Shown here in pieces: positions 23,513-25,989 of a stretch of 25,989 bases of DNA. How positions within the stretch are numbered: the first letter of the stretch is position 1; each line of letters begins with the position of its first letter. The position numbers were made by a program, and so were the translations under genes. The stretch is from CAWUKT01 sp041565275 (GTDB taxonomy: Bacteria; Bacteroidota; Bacteroidia; J057; JADKCL01): the NCBI GenBank assembly GCA_041565275.1, contig JBFGVE010000028.1:1-25989 (forward strand). Direction: 5' to 3'. The notes under the pieces are model-generated. The model did no database searches, was not told where the DNA came from, and was given only the letters and a program-made list of their open reading frames with translations.

Positions 23513-24544
23513 ATGAATGCTTCTACCGACACCCTGACCCAGTCCAGCACTGGCTCTCAGGCTTGCACCAGCACCAACACTGGCACCAATTCCAGTGATC
23601 AACTGATCCTTAAGGCCCATCATCACCAGCTCAAACTGATGGGGTGCCGGTTTGTACTGACTGCGGTCAGCCACAGTCCTCAACTTGCCTGGGATGCGAT
23701 CCGGGCTGGAGTTTCAGAGATCGAGCGTATCGAGGAGATGATCTCCTCCTGGAAGGAAAGCTCCTACACCAGTCTTATCAATAGCCTTTCCGGCATTCGG
23801 CCGGTCAAGGTCCCTCAAGAACTCTACAGCTTGATCGAGCGCAGCATCCGCTTGTCCGGCCTGACCTTTGGGGCCTTTGATATCTGCGGGACCCTTTCCA
23901 GGGACTACTGGTCTTTTGATGGAAAGGAACATCCGGGTTTGGGCAGCGCAGAGATCGAAGCCCTCCGTGAACGCATGGATTACCGCAAGATCAAACTTAA
24001 CCCCAGGGACCATTCCGTTTACCTTCAAAAAGGAGGAATGAAGATTGGTTTTGGGGGGATTGGCAAGGGGTATGCGGCATTGCGGGCCAAGGTCGTCATG
24101 GAGCAAATGGGCATTGAGGCGGGATTGATCAATGCTTCCGGCGACCTCATGGCTTGGGGCTCCCCGCCACAGGGCGGTGGCTGGGAAGTCATGGTCAGGG
24201 ACCCGGAAAACAGGGACCGCCCACTGATCCGTTTCTCGATCCCCTATGGCTCCGTCGTCACCTCCGGAAATTACGAGAACTACACTATTGTAGATGGCCG
24301 CCGCCTTTCTCATATCGTCGATCCCCGTACCGGTTGGCCCGTAGAAGCTCTCAAATGCGTTTCCGTACTCTGCTCCGATCCTGAAATCGCTGACGCCCTC
24401 GCCACAGCGATCAGTGTCATGGGCATCGAAGACGGACTCGCAATGGTTAACCGCCTCCGGGGAATTGAATGTCTCATCATCGACAAAAACAATCAACAAT
24501 ATTTCTCCGATCACCTTAAAGCATTAGCAGATGTCAAGCAATAA
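23513..24544 (+). CDS. apbE: ApbE-family FAD:protein FMN transferase
   Basis: ApbE attaches FMN from FAD by a phosphoester bond to Thr/Ser of target proteins. The 343-residue sequence has the family signatures: MGCRFVLTAV, the ISSWKESSYTSLIN segment, GGIGKGYA (about 180), INASGDLMAWG, TSGNYENY, HIVDPRTGWPV (about 266) and DALATAISVMG with the metal-binding aspartate (about 294). I chose the ATG at 23513, one base after the thioredoxin stop; the frame's earlier start at 23420 lies inside that gene. The N-terminus is Ser/Thr/Asn-rich (about residues 3-28) and has no signal peptide or lipobox, although most ApbE proteins are exported. The last 14 bases overlap the next gene. Confidence 0.93.
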   Translation: MNASTDTLTQSSTGSQACTSTNTGTNSSDQLILKAHHHQLKLMGCRFVLTAVSHSPQLAWDAIRAGVSEIERIEEMISSWKESSYTSLINSLSGIRPVKVPQELYSLIERSIRLSGLTFGAFDICGTLSRDYWSFDGKEHPGLGSAEIEALRERMDYRKIKLNPRDHSVYLQKGGMKIGFGGIGKGYAALRAKVVMEQMGIEAGLINASGDLMAWGSPPQGGGWEVMVRDPENRDRPLIRFSIPYGSVVTSGNYENYTIVDGRRLSHIVDPRTGWPVEALKCVSVLCSDPEIADALATAISVMGIEDGLAMVNRLRGIECLIIDKNNQQYFSDHLKALADVKQ

Positions 24545-24791
24545 GATCAAAAAGAATACAGTATCAGGTCAGTTGCTGTCGCTGTTGGCGGTAGCTCTCC
24601 TGGTCACAACCGGTCTGTTTACTTTTGGCTGCACCCCGGTCAAAGCGTACCAAAAAATGTACCTGGCCGATCCTTGCATGGACCTCGCGCCCAACAAACT
24701 GGACTATTTCGAAACGAATTTTCATACTTACCGTGAAGGTGCTTCCGGTGCCAATGGCGGTAAGGTGGGAGGAGGTTGCGGATGCAACTGA
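24531..24791 (+). CDS. DUF4266-type small lipoprotein with Gly/Cys tail
   Basis: The 86-residue protein has a signal peptide ending at a lipobox-like TFG-Cys34, so the mature lipoprotein has 53 residues. It contains the family-typical KMYLADPCMDL stretch (Cys49) and ends REGASGANGGKVGGGCGCN with Cys83 and Cys85. This matches the DUF4266 pattern as I remember it. Two features are notable: the CGC tail, which could bind metal or cycle as a thiol pair, and E69-G-A-S-G-A-N75, which resembles the D-x-x-S/T-G-A-T site flavinylated by ApbE in NqrC-type proteins. The ATG overlaps apbE by 14 bases and the stop overlaps the next gene by 10, so all are translationally coupled. Function unknown. Confidence 0.8.
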   Translation: MSSNKIKKNTVSGQLLSLLAVALLVTTGLFTFGCTPVKAYQKMYLADPCMDLAPNKLDYFETNFHTYREGASGANGGKVGGGCGCN

Positions 24792-25989
24792 TCATCGCTC
24801 TTCTCATCGCCGGATTCCTGTTCTTTGCAGGCGACCTCAAGTCTCAGATCAGGAACAAAAGCCTCTCCGTACCCGCCGATTCAAGCGAAGGAGACACTGA
24901 AAAGATCGAAATGGCGGTCTTTGAATACCCCAACTGGCAGGTAATTGATGTCGATTTCCTGAGTAGCTACTACGAACAGGATGGCAACAATTCACCAGTC
25001 ACCGGTGGAGTTGGTACCGAGCACCTGACCGACTTCACCCAGAAGATCATCATGTCAATCCCCGTCAATCCCCGCACGACCATACATGCAGATGCCGGCT
25101 ATGATTATTATACTTCGGCTTCTACGGACATGATCGACCCTGCTTATTCGGATGATTCAGGAGAAGACCTGCGTATCCATGCCAATATTGGCCTTTCCCG
25201 CAAACTTGATACTCGCCAGACCATCGGTTTCCGGGCCGGTGGGAGCATTGAATACGATTACAGATCGGTACAAGCGGGAGTGAACTACAGCCGCCTCTCC
25301 AAGAATGAAAATACTGCGCTCAACATCCAGGGCCAGGCTTTCATTGACCAGTGGTCTTTGATCTATCCGATTGAACTTCGAAACCAGGGGCAATTGGTCC
25401 CCACCAGTAACCGCCAATCCTTCAATGGCTCAGTGGGTATCTCTCAGGTCCTCGACAAAAAGACGCAGGTGTCATTGAACCTGGAAAGCACTTACATGAG
25501 TGGTCTTTTGTCGACGCCTTTTCACAGGGTTTTTTTCCAGGAACAGACGCTGCCCAGGGTGGAAAGGCTTCCAACTTCCCGTATTAAGATCCCGGTGGGA
25601 GTGCGCCTGAACCGCTACCTGGCCGACCGGTTGGTGGTGCGGCTCTACTACCGCTTATACTGGGACAACTGGGGCATGAACGCCCATACAGCCAGCATCG
25701 AATTGCCCATAAAAATGACGCGGTTCCTCTCCGTGGTGCCCTTCTACCGGTTCCACACCCAGACTGCCGTAGAGTACTATCAACCCTTCGGGATACACAC
25801 CGCCGCCAGTGAGTTCTATACCTCGGATACCGACCTGGCTGCATTACAGAGTCACGCCTTTGGCTTGGGAGTCAATTACCAACCTGCCGGAGGGATCTTC
25901 AAAGTCCGGATACCGGGCAACGGTAGACCGAGCGGGGAAAAGGGAAGACACCTGCACATGAAAAATCTCGATCTGAAATACTCCCACTA
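24782..25989 (+). CDS. DUF3570-type outer-membrane beta-barrel protein (partial)
   Basis: The frame is open from the ATG at 24782 to the window end (402 codons plus two bases) and is therefore incomplete at the C-terminus. A signal peptide (MQLIIALLIAGFLFFAGDLKSQ) is followed by alternating aromatic strands with turn-rich loops: DAGYDYYTSASTDM, IGLSRKLDTRQTIGFRAG, VSLNLESTYMSGLLSTPF, VVRLYYRLYWDNWGM and VPFYRFHTQTAVEYYQPFG. The last visible part (LHMKNLDLKYSHY) fits the final strands. This is the DUF3570 pattern, a predicted outer-membrane barrel. It overlaps the lipoprotein gene by 10 bases. It may house or display that lipoprotein or form a conduit, which is inference; no porin specificity is visible. 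Confidence 0.8.
   Translation, partial: MQLIIALLIAGFLFFAGDLKSQIRNKSLSVPADSSEGDTEKIEMAVFEYPNWQVIDVDFLSSYYEQDGNNSPVTGGVGTEHLTDFTQKIIMSIPVNPRTTIHADAGYDYYTSASTDMIDPAYSDDSGEDLRIHANIGLSRKLDTRQTIGFRAGGSIEYDYRSVQAGVNYSRLSKNENTALNIQGQAFIDQWSLIYPIELRNQGQLVPTSNRQSFNGSVGISQVLDKKTQVSLNLESTYMSGLLSTPFHRVFFQEQTLPRVERLPTSRIKIPVGVRLNRYLADRLVVRLYYRLYWDNWGMNAHTASIELPIKMTRFLSVVPFYRFHTQTAVEYYQPFGIHTAASEFYTSDTDLAALQSHAFGLGVNYQPAGGIFKVRIPGNGRPSGEKGRHLHMKNLDLKYSH

Noticed and set aside
23714..24514. A 266-codon - strand frame opposite apbE
   Set aside because: It is a mirror frame of a GC-richer gene; apbE motifs on the + strand are unambiguous.

Overview
The window reads as a chromosomal segment of a Bacteroidota bacterium, probably of the Saprospiria/Lewinella-like lineages (the phylum is well supported, the lineage is a guess). 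Evidence: several genes are preceded by the Bacteroidota-type -7 box TAnnTTTG, once with TTG exactly 19 nt upstream; Shine-Dalgarno sequences are mostly absent; one secreted protein carries a type IX secretion C-terminal domain; PurL is the small form; and HisS, Acs, DusB and MiaE look like Bacteroidota versions. No tRNA, rRNA, CRISPR array or insertion sequence was seen.

Layout. (1) 1-3272, + strand: the tail of an ABC-transporter ATPase, a glycosyltransferase-like protein and a full-length glutamine-hydrolysing asparagine synthetase are joined stop-to-start, which looks like the end of a surface-glycan or modified-metabolite export operon. (2) 3351-15802, almost entirely - strand housekeeping: purL-miaE, hisS-hutH, an HtrA/Deg protease, Hsp20 followed by a strong terminator, a VanZ-like protein, a glutamate dehydrogenase flanked by notable inverted repeats, and a CPBP protease overlapping cdsA. 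(3) 15803-18360, + strand: dusB, then a secreted TonB-C-like protein with a long acidic linker, driven by a textbook Bacteroidota promoter and closed by a 17-bp terminator hairpin. (4) 18361-22793, - strand: a non-coding or decayed stretch, a T9SS-secreted formylglycine-generating-enzyme-like protein, and acetyl-CoA synthetase followed by a small membrane protein with a cache-like periplasmic domain. (5) 23065-25989, + strand: a compact, translationally coupled four-gene operon encoding a secreted thioredoxin-like protein, an ApbE flavin transferase, an 86-residue DUF4266-type lipoprotein ending in a Gly/Cys-rich tail, and a DUF3570-type outer-membrane barrel cut by the window end.

Region 5 is the most interesting part. 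Its genes fit together as an envelope redox module: a flavin transferase, a thiol-active protein, a tiny cysteine-tailed lipoprotein with a segment resembling an ApbE acceptor site, and a barrel that could host it at the outer membrane. The individual families are recognisable, but I know of no established biochemical role for the set. The remaining genes are mostly ordinary metabolism; their secondary interest lies in gene pairings (HisS with histidine ammonia-lyase, Acs with an output-less sensor) and in structured intergenic sequence around gdh and hsp20.
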